Shown: one piece after another, positions 1-9,932 of the stretch
Position numbering within the stretch: the first letter of the stretch is position 1
How the letters are laid out: each line of letters begins with the position of its first letter
Source of the DNA: Isoetes taiwanensis
Lineage: Eukaryota; Streptophyta; Lycopodiopsida; Isoetales; Isoetaceae
Length of the DNA stretch: 64,000 nucleotides
Direction: 5' to 3'
Assembly: GCA_021234155.1 (NCBI GenBank)
Contig: JAJEKV010000028.1
Span: forward strand, 10,184,134 to 10,248,133
The notes under the pieces: generated by a model
Seen by the model: only the letters and a program-made list of their open reading frames with translations
Told to the model about the DNA's origin: nothing
Database searches by the model: none
Position numbers and translations under genes: made by a program

Positions 1-80
1 ATGCCAGATGCCCAGGAAACATCCTCAAAGTCCCTTGAGACACCAGCGGTCTCATCTGAATTGGCCCCATCACAAGGTCA

Positions 81-840
81 ATGCGGTTAGTTTCATGGAA
101 TGTTCAGGGGGTAGCCTCCTCTCCCCTCAAGCGGAGTCGCATTTCTCTCTACTTATCGAGATTGGATGCCCAGTTTGTATGTCTTCAAGAGCACAAGTGT
201 CATAAGGGAGACGTATCAAAGCTTATAAACATGATTGATCGAAGGTTTAATGTTCTTATCGCAGTAGTTGATTCTGCCAGTGCTGGGGTGGTGATAACAT
301 GGCTTCCTTCCTTGTCAGTCATCTTCACTCAGGCTGATCATTTTGATCATTAAGCCTTAATTGGATGGCAGGAACAAGGGGTTAAATATAGTCTAATTAA
401 TGTTTTTGCCCACAACAGGCCCCATCAGAGAGCTTCACTGTGGGCCTCCTTGCGAGGGAAGATGCTCAGCTTGGGCTGCCACATTTTATGGCTTCTCGTT
501 GGGGATCTTAATATGGTGGAAATGGAGTCTGATCAGTTGGGGGCTACCTCTACAGTATGTCTGGTTTTGAACGCCAGGAGTGGCTCCGTCTACTCCATGA
601 CTGCAACCTCTTGGAGATTGATGGTGAAGGTGCCTTTACTTGGTGCAATGGTCACGTTAGTGTGGGGGTCACGCAAGCTCTCGGTTGGATAGAGCTTACT
701 GGAACGCAGATGCAGTTGTGGCACTTCCAGGTCTTTTTTGGTTCTGTCTCAAAGACAACTCAGTTTCAGACCACCATCCGCAATTCATTTCAGACGAGTC
801 CCTGCAGCAGTGACAGCCTAGACGGACGTGTTTTCGCTTG
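81..840 (+). pseudogene. LINE AP endonuclease domain, frameshifted
   Basis: The LINE endonuclease nicks target DNA to prime reverse transcription. The first 90 codons from 81 begin MRLVSWNVQG and carry the conserved QEHK element. Further endonuclease-like text (VGDLNMVE near 495; FTWCNG near 635) is in other frames. Frameshifts and stops rule out function. A full-length LINE endonuclease is about 230 residues; pieces of most of it can be followed here. Confidence 0.75.
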
Positions 841-1205
841 AATGTAAAGTTCTTAAAGGATGCTGACTTTTAAGAAGGCTACAAGAACACTTGGACAACT
901 GTCTTCAGCCGACGTCGAGGCATGACTGGCATAGTGGATGCAATTGCGGCAGTCAAAGGCTTTGCCAAATAGTGGGCCCAGAGTTTGTAGCAGTAGGTCG
1001 TGCGTTATTGGACACCTTGTATCAGGACCTACTCCATTCTCGACAGGGACGTCTTTCAAGTGTTTATGGTCATGACATTTTGGCACAAATCCAAGCATTG
1101 GAGGAGGAGCAAATTCAGCAAGCAAAGACGAAGACATGTTTGTAGTGATTTCGTGATGGAGACCATTGTACATGCTTCTTCTTTCGTGCGGTTAAGAGAC
1201 GTTGC

Positions 1206-1784
1206 ATGACGTCAACCATGTCCTCATTGCTTTTGCCACATGGTTCGGTGCTAACAGAGCCTACTGGATTTTCCCCATCATCTCTCTATGAGCAACGCGA
1301 GTCAATAGAGGTGGCTATGACAGTTGATGATTTATGTTTGGCAGTCTTTGAACTGAAAAGAGGCAAGTGCCCAGGTTTGGATGGTTTGCCAATTGAGTTC
1401 TTCCAGGAGTATTGGGAATGGCTGGAGCCAGATGTGTATGATGCTTTCTGTGACTTTCGCCTGGCGGCCCATCACCTTATTGTCATCTGTATATAAGATC
1501 TTCGCCAAGGCTTTTGCAGAGCGGGTAAAGGACATCTTGGCAGACTTTATCTCAATAACCCAGTCAGGTTTTCTTCCAAATTAATGATGCATTCTGAACA
1601 ATGTTGCTGCTGCTTACGAGGGAATTTATTGGGCACGTAAGCAAAACCTTCTAGTTGTATACCTTAATCTTGATTTTGCAAAGGCTTATGACAGTGTCAG
1701 CTGCGAACTCATGCGTCGATGTATGCTAAGACTGGGATTTGGGGAACAATTTACATCAGATATTATGAAGCTGCATGTCTCTGC
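1206..1784 (+). pseudogene. LINE reverse transcriptase fragment (fingers and palm start)
   Basis: Contains the N-terminal RT blocks of plant L1 elements: KRGKCPGLDGLPIEFF at about 1350-1405, RPITLLSSVYKIFAKAFAERV at about 1468-1530 and YLNLDFAKAYDSV at about 1660-1700, in at least two frames. The catalytic block lies in the other half of the LINE beyond 22220. The closest relative in this window is the LINE at 12591-15295, which has the same blocks. Confidence 0.8.
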
Positions 1785-1789
1785 TCGGG
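1785..1789. repeat. Target-site duplication, left copy (TCGGG)
   Basis: Five-base TCGGG directly before the first LTR base; the same five bases follow the last LTR at 22215-22219. It marks integration of the whole three-LTR block as a unit into the LINE. Confidence 0.9.
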
Positions 1790-3126
1790 TGTTGCACTCT
1801 GTGCAACATTTGAGCAGAAGTCTTTTTAATCTAATATGTTGTGTGTTTTTGCAGGTAAGTCATTTTCTAGCATTAATTGGTAGCAGAGCCACGAGTTTGC
1901 AAGAGGGCCTGGTGTGTTGGAACACCTCTTGGTGTGTTTATGAACACACCTTGGCCATGAAGGAGTTATCATGGTGCAGAATCTTAATAGCAGCCAAGAT
2001 ATGAGAAGGTTCACATCAAGGTGCAGGCAAGTGACAGAGTTACTGTAGCTAGGTGTGTTGTTTGGATTTGAGAAAACAGGTTTTGGACTTGAGAAAATAT
2101 GTAATTTGTTTACATCAGAAGGGACAATGTTTACATCATCCCTTTAACAGGATCTGCATTATCAGGTTAGACTAAAGAAGATGAGTGCATGGGCAGTTGG
2201 TTAGAGTGAGCAAATTCCATTTGATAATCATGACACATCAAGTTCATTACATCTACAGTGAAGAAAATGCAGTTGTGATACTCATATATTCATGATGCTT
2301 AGCCTTATCGTTGCCCTACAGATATATCTGAGTTATTTACAGCTTAAACCTGCAAGGTCTCTAGTTGGAGAAGACTCGAAGTTTGAGAAGGAAATTTTTA
2401 TTTTCAATGGTCTCATGGTTACTATGATAGAATGACCATTGAAATAAAACGAAATATGAAAATAAAATTTTGGATGTCTGGCTACAGTAACGAATGTCTC
2501 ATTGCTACAGTAATTGCTACAGTAAATGTCTGGTTCTAGATCTCGCGCGCATCAGAAATTCAAAGTAGAAACTTTCTAAATCTATCAACCGAATGCTGAT
2601 GAAGTGCCGGACCGATTGGAAACGAAGGGGGAGAATATTAGAAGCAGAAGCGGCAAAAAAATGTCCAGTTCCCGGCAGCTAGAGGTAGCAATTTGGTGAA
2701 CTCAAGACTATTTGAATTTATGAAGGTTAAACAACTATTAGAATTTTCGTGAAAAACAGAAATGTTGAGACTATTGGAAGTTTAAATCATTTGAATTAAG
2801 AGATATTTTGTTTGGGCAACTCATTCTTGAGCAAATAGAAAAATTGTGGTGATTGGTCTGAATGTTGTGATTTTTGAGATTTTGAGGAATGCTATGAAGA
2901 TTATAATTGTGCAATAATTTCGTTTGGAAAATTTAATGTGTGATGCAATCGGAGAAAAAAATTACGTGAGCTTTTGTTGGTTGAATTCCTTGAGAGCTAA
3001 CTTGTTTGTATTGGGGTATCACACTGCATATATTTCAACATAACTACTTGAAGAGAGAAGAACTCAATCAAGAATCCATCTGCTAGTCTAGGTGTTGTAC
3101 TCAGGTACATACTTTCGAGTGCAACA
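1790..3126 (+). repeat. LTR 1 (5') of gypsy array
   Basis: 1337-bp long terminal repeat with 8-bp inverted ends TGTTGCAC/GTGCAACA. It differs from LTR 2 at only a handful of positions, so the array is young or homogenised. It should hold promoter and polyadenylation signals, but I did not assign them. Confidence 0.95.
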
Positions 3127-3130
3127 TCTT

Positions 3131-3148
3131 TGGAGGTTCTACCGAGAT
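3131..3148 (+). promoter_or_regulatory. Primer-binding site, tRNA-Gln type (copy 1)
   Basis: TGGAGGTTCTACCGAGAT starts four bases after the LTR. It is the complement of a 3' end reading ATCTCGGTAGAACCTCCA, which fits a plant tRNA-Gln acceptor and T-stem as I recall that sequence. Minus-strand DNA synthesis would start here. Confidence 0.75.
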
Positions 3149-3178
3149 CCATTGGGATCTCGTATTCTGGCATACAAC

Positions 3179-4925
3179 ATGCCACCCAAAAAGGTTCAGA
3201 TTGATGATAAACAAGAGGCGGGGGGGCTGGCATCACATCAGGAGAGAGGCGACCATTACTTTCAGTTAATGCTTCTCTTCCTCCTCCTTACCGGATAGAA
3301 GTCACTATGCATGTACCAACTCCCACCTTTGATGGAGCAGGAAACCCTCGGGGAGTTAAAGGCAACGGCTTGAGGATTATTATGAAGAGTATGGTAAGAA
3401 AAAAAGGTACTAGACAACAAGTTCTAAAGTCGGCATTGAAAAGAGAAGCAAAGGCTTGGTTGCTCTATCAAGAAAGCCTAGGAATAGCAGATGGGAAGAA
3501 TTGCAGCAGGCTTTCTTTGACAGGTTTGGTGGAGGTGTTACACAAGGTGGATTGCTTGCGGGGAGTTGCACACTATGCAAATTAGGAGAGAGAGAACATA
3601 CATTCTTATGTTGAGAGGTTTAACCTCTACCTTCTCAAGTGCAAACAAAGATGACGTAGAAACACCAAATTTCCATATGATACATGCCTTTGTAAATGGG
3701 TTGAAGCCGCGACCCTAAGTTTGCATGAAAATGAGTAAAATACAAGCACTAGGGGGGATAAATTCTATACATGCAGCCTTCACAAAGGCCATAGAAGTGG
3801 CATACGATGATATATGCCATAGAAGAAGATGTAGAAGAACTTAGTGCGAGACAAGGAAGTTGAACATTGTTATGCAAATCGGGAAGAGAACTAAGATAGA
3901 AGATGAAGTTAAGAACGAGGTAGCCAAAGTGACAAGCAAATTAGAGGCAAGCATGATGAGTCTCATGGAAGTGTCCAAACAATTGGTGAAAGAATCTTGA
4001 CACAACCACCTCCCTCGCAGACCCGGTGAGGCAAGTCCGAAACCATGCTCCTTTTGTGAGAGAAAACGGGGCACCCAGAGAGCATGTGCTGGTGGAGAGT
4101 TTGCCCCAAATGTAGTAAAAGAGGGCATTTTGGAAAAGAATGCCCTGTCCCGTGATTTTTGCAAGGAAGTTGGACACAAGGAAGATAGATGTCGGATCGG
4201 GGAATACATAACAAAACAAGAGGCACAAAACATCAAAGGAAAGCGACAGAGGGTGGTTCATATTTTATAGATGCAATCTCCGGAAGCGAGAGGAGGGAAT
4301 TTTGGCGGTCAGGCGACTAGACATAAGCAAAGAAATAGTGACAGATGAACATGGCAAGGTTAGTGTGGAACCAATCCACGTTCCTCCACCACCTAAGAAC
4401 CGTGAACCAATTGTGACTCATCATAATGAGTTGGAGCTATTGCTAAAAAATTCAAAGGTGACAAAGTGGATCGGCAACATTATTAAGGGTAGCACCATCC
4501 TATAGAGACCAATTGCTTTGCGAGCATCTCTAGGAGAAAAGGAGCAGCTCGGAGAGATCTTGCGAAAAGCATTTGGTATTGCCAAAGGGCTGATGACGAT
4601 CGGGGAGTGTTGAAATGTTCAGCCGAGGTTGCAAATAAGCATCTAGCTCATGTAGTTGTGGATGGGGGGTCAGGGTTAAGCATAATGCCTTATCATGTGA
4701 TGAAAAGACTTGGCTTGACCATTAACACATCGTCAAAATGCGTGCTTAAGACTTTTGCAAATGGCGGGGAAATTAAGCCCACAGGAATCATTTCAAATTG
4801 TGAAGTGAAGGTTGAAGGAATTGCAGCACATGTAGATTTTATAGTGGTGGCATTTGAGGGAGGAGAGGAAGACTTGTACGATCTGTTATTGGGAAGGAAA
4901 TGGATGAAAACAAGCCGATGCTAGA
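3179..4925 (+). pseudogene. gag: Gag-protease of gypsy copy 1, multiply frameshifted
   Basis: Same protein as the open copy at 9933 but broken many times. Pieces recognisable in different frames are MPPKKVQIDD at 3179, the capsid-like part at 3307-3560, three CCHC zinc knuckles at about 4040-4200 and a protease segment at 4607-4924. The protease keeps a D-G-G-S-G active-site loop (VVVDGGSGLSIM). Nearly all breaks compared with copy 2 lie at CAG or CTG positions (see findings), so part of the decay may be consensus error rather than mutation. Confidence 0.85.
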
Positions 4926-4930
4926 CCCAT

Positions 4931-7900
4931 TTGGAAAATGGGAACACCGCTCAATTTCCGATGGAACAAAAAGAGTTGAGATATTGGCCAAGGACATGCG
5001 GTAAATCTGAGGGACACACTAACTTTGTGGGTATGGAAGAAATACTGGAACCATATGGTCAAGGGGTCTATCATCTATCACTAATGTCTGAGGCTTATGG
5101 AAAAGAAAAGTGCAGTCATGAATTTCTACAAAAGAATGGTCTGCAATCACAATATCCAGTGACAATAGGCGTTGAGAACACAATGGCTACAGAAATTAAA
5201 CCGGTTAAGGGTCTCCTCTGGTTTGATGGATCTAAACTCGCTGGAGTGGCTGCAGCAGGGATGGTACTTAAGGATGGCGAAGGGAATGTGCTGCAAATTG
5301 GAAGCAAAACGGTACAAGGAATCACCTCAAACGCAGCCGAGTATGAGGCCCTAGTTATGGGGCTGATAGCAGCCAAGGAGCTTGGCATCACGCATTTGTC
5401 AATATATGGGGATTCAATGTTAGTATGCAAACAAGTGGAAGGTGAGTACCGAGTGAGACATCCTGATATGTTAGCGTATCATCAAAGAGCCCAGGTGCTT
5501 CTGCAAACTTTTGTAGATTGGAATATAAGCCATGTACCTAGAGGGCAGAACACGGATGCTGACCGTCTTTGCAAACAAGCATTGTTGAATCATTTGAGCG
5601 AAGGTGCTGCAGAAGAGGATGACATGGATGAACGGGAATTAGAACAAATGCACCCTATTTTGATAATTGAAACCGGGGAAGAAGTAGATTTAAAAACGGT
5701 CCAAATAACCAAGAAGCAAGAGGCCAGGACTTTGAGCATTGGGATGAACACTACTGCCGAAGAAGAAGAGTCCCTCACAAGAATTTTTCAGCAGCATGCA
5801 GATGTCTTTGCTTGGGATTATCCCGAATTGAAGGGAATACCTCCAGAGATTGGCGAATTCCATATTGAGCTAAAACATGGGAGTAAGCCTATCGTCCAAA
5901 GGCTTAGGAGAATTAACCCAGTATTGGAGCCGCTGATTAAGGTTGAGATTGACAAAATGTTGGAGGCAGGACTGATCAGGCATATTGATAATCCAGAATG
6001 GGTGTCATGCATAGTTCCAGTGAGGAAGAAGAATAAAAGGTTAAGAATTTGCGTAGACTATCAAGAGTTGAATAAAGCAACCAAAAAAGAGTTCTATCCC
6101 TTACCATTTTTGGAGGAGGTACTGTATGCAGTAGCAGGAAGTGAAAAGTATTCATTTCTGGACGGTTTCTCAGGTTTTAACCAGATAGCGGTAAGGCAAG
6201 AAGATCAGCCTAAAACTTCTTTCATCACGCCATGGGGTACTTTTGCAATGGTTAAGATGCCGTTTGGTTTAATGAATACACCGTCTATTTTTCAGAAAAC
6301 AATGGATAAAGTATTTGAAACCATGCCTAGAGAAAAGTTCAGGGTGTTTTTGGATGATTTGTGCCTAGGGACATCAAGGGAGCAGCACGTTAAATTTGTG
6401 CATACTGTTTTGGAGCTTTGTCAAGCAGGGAATGTATGCCTAAACCCGAGGAAATGTGTGTTCAATGTAGATGCAGGGGTGCTCCTTGGTCACAAGGTGT
6501 CAATTAACGGAGTTCAGGCTGATCAAAACAAGGTGGACTTAATCAAAGCATTGCCAGCTCCGAGGAATCTCAAGGAGGTAAAGAAATTGGTGGGTATGAT
6601 GAGCTTCTTAAGAATTCATGTGCCAAATTTTTCTCACATAGTGTCACCTATTACAAAACTAACTCGGGTGGGTGCTGTGTCAAAAGCTAAGAGTAAATAC
6701 ATGAAGGTTTCATGGGATGATGCATGTCAGAAAGCATTTGACACTATAATGGCCAATTTGAGTGTTGCAACCTTTCTGGAGAGGCCAGACTACATGAAAC
6801 CCTTTGAAGCATACATAACTGTAACGGCAAGAGCTGTAGGGTTGGTCTTGATGCAAGATAAGAAACTGATTAAGTTTGCTGGGAAGCAATGGAGCGTTGC
6901 AGAAGCAAAATATCCTACAAGTGAGAAGTACGCAGCTGCTCTTATTTATCTCGTGGATAAACAAGGATATCTCTTCCTCCATCAGCATGTTTCTGTGTAC
7001 ATGAAGCACAACCCCATGAAATTTCTTATGGGTAAAGGCAGTAAGAAGGATAAATTATACAGGTGGGCTGCTAAGTTGTCAATGTTTGATCTGAAAATTG
7101 AAGCATACAACAAGCAGAGGAACCCTAGTGCCTATCTTCCATATGCGTTTTATAACCATGATTTGTGCCTTGAAGGAGACGATGAAAATGTGAACGAGAA
7201 AGAATATGCAGGTCAGTCGTGGGAGACTTTGTTCATTAAGTTTGAAGAATCATGGATGAAACCTATTATAGACTATCTAATATATCAGTTGGTGCCAAAG
7301 GATCTCACTAAGGAGAGTGCAAGAAGATTCAAGGAAAATTGCCTTAAATATGTGATTGTTGGAGATGTGCTGTGCTATAAGGACAGGTCAGGCCTATACC
7401 TTAGATGTTTAGATGAAGTTGAACAAGGAATGGTCATGGAAGAATGTCATGCTGGAACATGTGGAGGTCACTATTCAAGTAAAGCGACAGTGAGGAAGAT
7501 ACTAAGGGGAGGATATTACTGGCCAACAATGCATAAAGACTGTTATAACAAAGTACTTAGGTGCCATCAGTGTCAGGTGCATGGAGCTAAGGTTTTGATT
7601 CCTGGGCCACTTAACCCAATAGTGACTCCAGGACCATTTCAAACTTGGGCATTGGATTATATTGGCAGAATAGATCCACCGTCTTCTGGGCAACATCATT
7701 ATATCCTGGTGGCCACCGATCTTTTCACCAAGTGGGTAGAAGCAGCAGCCCTCAGAGAAGCCACAGCTCAAACAACAGCAAAATTCCTTTTGGAAAACAT
7801 ATGTAGCAGGTTTGGAGTACCATACAAATTGTTGACGGACAAGGGCAGTCATTTCATAAATGATGTGGTGCAGGCTTTGTGTAAGGCTATGAAAATCAGA

Positions 7901-8500
7901 CATACAAAGAGCAGTTCTTACTACCCACAAGGCAACAGGCAGGCTGAATCTAGTAACAAGGTGTTGAAGAATATATTAAAGAAGACTGTAAGTCTGCATA
8001 AACGTGATTGGCATGAGAAACTCCCGCATGCACTTTGGGCATACAGATTGACCACTAAACATAGCTCAGGCTTCACGCCGTTTGAGTTGACATATGGTGT
8101 GGAAGCTCATATGCCTATACACTTGGAGATTCCAGTGATGCAAGTCATGTGCGAGGTCATAGAAACGGATAAAGAAGCATACCAACACAGGCTGGAAATG
8201 CTTCTTAAGTTAGATGAGACGAGAGCTGAGGCATTCAGTCATATGCTGATAAGCAAAAAAAGGATGCAGAATAACTTCAAGAAAAAGCATGGTCAGGCAA
8301 AAGGTTTCGAACCAGGTGATTTGGTGCTAAAGTGGGACAAAGCTCATGAAGATAAGGCGCCAAAATTTGCTGCGTTGTGGGAAGGACCTTATTTTGTGAA
8401 GGTAAAAGCTGGAATAAATTCATATGTGCTGACAGATGGCAACTTAAGGGAGCTGCCAAATCCAATCAATGTGCTTCATCTCAAAAGATATTGGCCTTAA
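4931..8500 (+). CDS. pol: Gypsy pol polyprotein, copy 1: aRNH-RT-degenerate RNH-integrase
   Basis: Open for 1189 codons. Numbering starts at the TTG at 4931, which is only the first open codon; the first useful ATG is near 5034. Residues 93-220 are an archaeal/plant-type RNase H with D99, E137, D161 and D211 present. RT spans about 290-510 (RLRICVDYQELN, D411, FLDD 473-476 in place of YxDD). Residues 590-735 align with Ty3 RNase H but lack most catalytic acids. Integrase has the zinc-binding H840, H847, C878, C881 and catalytic D909, D970, E1006. The C-terminus follows the usual gypsy tail (GPYFV, LHLKRYWP). It lies in the virus-like particle and copies and integrates the element. Upstream protease reads in another frame. 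Confidence 0.93.
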   Translation: MENGNTAQFPMEQKELRYWPRTCGKSEGHTNFVGMEEILEPYGQGVYHLSLMSEAYGKEKCSHEFLQKNGLQSQYPVTIGVENTMATEIKPVKGLLWFDGSKLAGVAAAGMVLKDGEGNVLQIGSKTVQGITSNAAEYEALVMGLIAAKELGITHLSIYGDSMLVCKQVEGEYRVRHPDMLAYHQRAQVLLQTFVDWNISHVPRGQNTDADRLCKQALLNHLSEGAAEEDDMDERELEQMHPILIIETGEEVDLKTVQITKKQEARTLSIGMNTTAEEEESLTRIFQQHADVFAWDYPELKGIPPEIGEFHIELKHGSKPIVQRLRRINPVLEPLIKVEIDKMLEAGLIRHIDNPEWVSCIVPVRKKNKRLRICVDYQELNKATKKEFYPLPFLEEVLYAVAGSEKYSFLDGFSGFNQIAVRQEDQPKTSFITPWGTFAMVKMPFGLMNTPSIFQKTMDKVFETMPREKFRVFLDDLCLGTSREQHVKFVHTVLELCQAGNVCLNPRKCVFNVDAGVLLGHKVSINGVQADQNKVDLIKALPAPRNLKEVKKLVGMMSFLRIHVPNFSHIVSPITKLTRVGAVSKAKSKYMKVSWDDACQKAFDTIMANLSVATFLERPDYMKPFEAYITVTARAVGLVLMQDKKLIKFAGKQWSVAEAKYPTSEKYAAALIYLVDKQGYLFLHQHVSVYMKHNPMKFLMGKGSKKDKLYRWAAKLSMFDLKIEAYNKQRNPSAYLPYAFYNHDLCLEGDDENVNEKEYAGQSWETLFIKFEESWMKPIIDYLIYQLVPKDLTKESARRFKENCLKYVIVGDVLCYKDRSGLYLRCLDEVEQGMVMEECHAGTCGGHYSSKATVRKILRGGYYWPTMHKDCYNKVLRCHQCQVHGAKVLIPGPLNPIVTPGPFQTWALDYIGRIDPPSSGQHHYILVATDLFTKWVEAAALREATAQTTAKFLLENICSRFGVPYKLLTDKGSHFINDVVQALCKAMKIRHTKSSSYYPQGNRQAESSNKVLKNILKKTVSLHKRDWHEKLPHALWAYRLTTKHSSGFTPFELTYGVEAHMPIHLEIPVMQVMCEVIETDKEAYQHRLEMLLKLDETRAEAFSHMLISKKRMQNNFKKKHGQAKGFEPGDLVLKWDKAHEDKAPKFAALWEGPYFVKVKAGINSYVLTDGNLRELPNPINVLHLKRYWP

Positions 8501-8532
8501 GGGGCTGAAGGGACCAGCCCAACCCTTTGTTT

Positions 8533-8542
8533 GGGCAAGAAA
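8533..8542 (+). promoter_or_regulatory. Possible polypurine tract before LTR 2
   Basis: GGGCAAGAAA, nine purines in ten, sits directly before the LTR start. The same bases precede LTR 3 (20864-20873). It would prime plus-strand synthesis. The single C makes it weaker than a classical tract. Confidence 0.5.
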
Positions 8543-9880
8543 TGTTGCACTCTGTGCAACATTTGAGCAGAAGTCTTTTTAATCTAATATGTTGTGTGTT
8601 TTTGCAGGTAAGTCATTTTCTAGCATTAATTGGTAGCAGAGCTACGAGTTTGCAAGAGGGCCTGGTGTGTTGGAACACCTCTTGGTGTGTTTATGAACAC
8701 ACCTTGGCCATGAAGGAGTTATCATGGTGCAGAATCTTAATAGCAGCCAAGATATGAGAAGGTTCACATCAAGGTGCAGGCAAGTGACAGAGTTACTGTA
8801 GCTAGGTGTGTTGTTTGGATTTGAGAAAACAGGTTTTGGACTTGAGAAAATATGTAATTTGTTTACATCAGAAGGGACAATGTTTACATCATCCCTTTAA
8901 CAGGATCTGCATTATCAGGTTAGACTAAAGAAGATGAGTGCATGGGCAGTTGGTTAGAGTGAGCAAATTCCATTTGATAATCATGACACATCAAGTTCAT
9001 TACATCTACAGTGAAGAAAATGCAGTTGTGATACTCATATATTCATGATGCTTAGCCTTATCGTTGCCCTACAGATATATCTGAGTTATTTACAGCTTAA
9101 ACCTGCAAGGTCTGTAGTTGGAGAAGACTCGAAGTTTGAGAAAGAAATTTTCATTTTCAATGGTCTCATGGTTACTATGATAGAATGACCATTGAAATAA
9201 AACGAAATATGAAAATAAAATTTTGGATGTCTGGCTACAGTAACGAATGTCTCATTGCTACAGTAATTGCTACAGTAAATGTCTGGTTCTAGATCTCGCG
9301 CGCATCAGAAATTCGAAGTAGAAACTTTCTAAATCTATCAACCGAATGCTGATGAAGTGCCGGACCGATTGGAAACGAAGGGGGAGAATATTAGAAGCAG
9401 AAGCGGCAGAAAAATGTCCAGTTCCCGGCAGCTAGAGGTAGCGATTTGGTGAACTCAAGACTATTTGAATTTATGAAGGTTAAACAACTATTAGAATTTT
9501 CATGAAAAACAGAAATGTTGAGACTATTGGAAGTTTAAATCATTTGAATTAAGAGATATTTTGTTTGGGCAACTCATTCTTGAGCAAATAGAAAAATTGT
9601 GGTGATTGGTCTGAATGTTGTGATTTTTGAGATTTTGAGGAATGCTATGAAGATTATAATTGTGCAATAATTTCGTTTGGAAAATTTAATGTGTGATGCA
9701 ATCTGGAGAAAAAATTCTGTGAGCTTTTGTTGGTTGAATTCCTTCGAGAGCTAACTTGTTTGTATTGGGGTATCACACTGCATATATTTCAACATAACTA
9801 CTTGAAGAGAGAAGAACTCAATCAAGAATCCATCTGCTAGTCTAGGTGTTGTACTCAGGTACATACTTTCGAGTGCAACA
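8543..9880 (+). repeat. LTR 2 (shared middle LTR) of gypsy array
   Basis: 1338 bp, same ends as LTR 1. It serves both as 3' LTR of copy 1 and 5' LTR of copy 2: pol ends 42 bases before it and a primer-binding site follows four bases after it. Confidence 0.95.
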
Positions 9881-9884
9881 TCTT

Positions 9885-9902
9885 TGGAGGTTCTACCGAG
9901 AT
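9885..9902 (+). promoter_or_regulatory. Primer-binding site, tRNA-Gln type (copy 2)
   Basis: Identical to the site at 3131-3148, four bases after LTR 2. Confidence 0.75.
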
Positions 9903-9932
9903 CCATTGGGATCTCGTATTCTGGCATACAAC

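Larger units (their letters stand above)
1..1784 (+). mobile_element. L1-like LINE, 5' part (split by the LTR array)
   Basis: Decayed plant L1-like non-LTR element. Visible pieces are an AP-type endonuclease start at 81-353 (SWNVQG, LQEHKC), more endonuclease at 450-840 (GDLN, TWCNG), and reverse transcriptase pieces at 1206-1784 (KRGKCPGLDGLPIEFF, RPITLLSSVYKI, LDFAKAYDSV). Frames change several times, so it is a dead copy. It stops at the duplicated TCGGG. Joining 1789 to 22220 restores an open frame across the break, which shows that the 3' half lies at 22220-23940. The 5' end is outside the window. Confidence 0.88.

Noticed and set aside
7502-7930. 142-codon minus-strand frame opposite integrase, also seen at 19868-20257
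   Set aside because: Shadow of the conserved pol frame; its conservation follows from pol.
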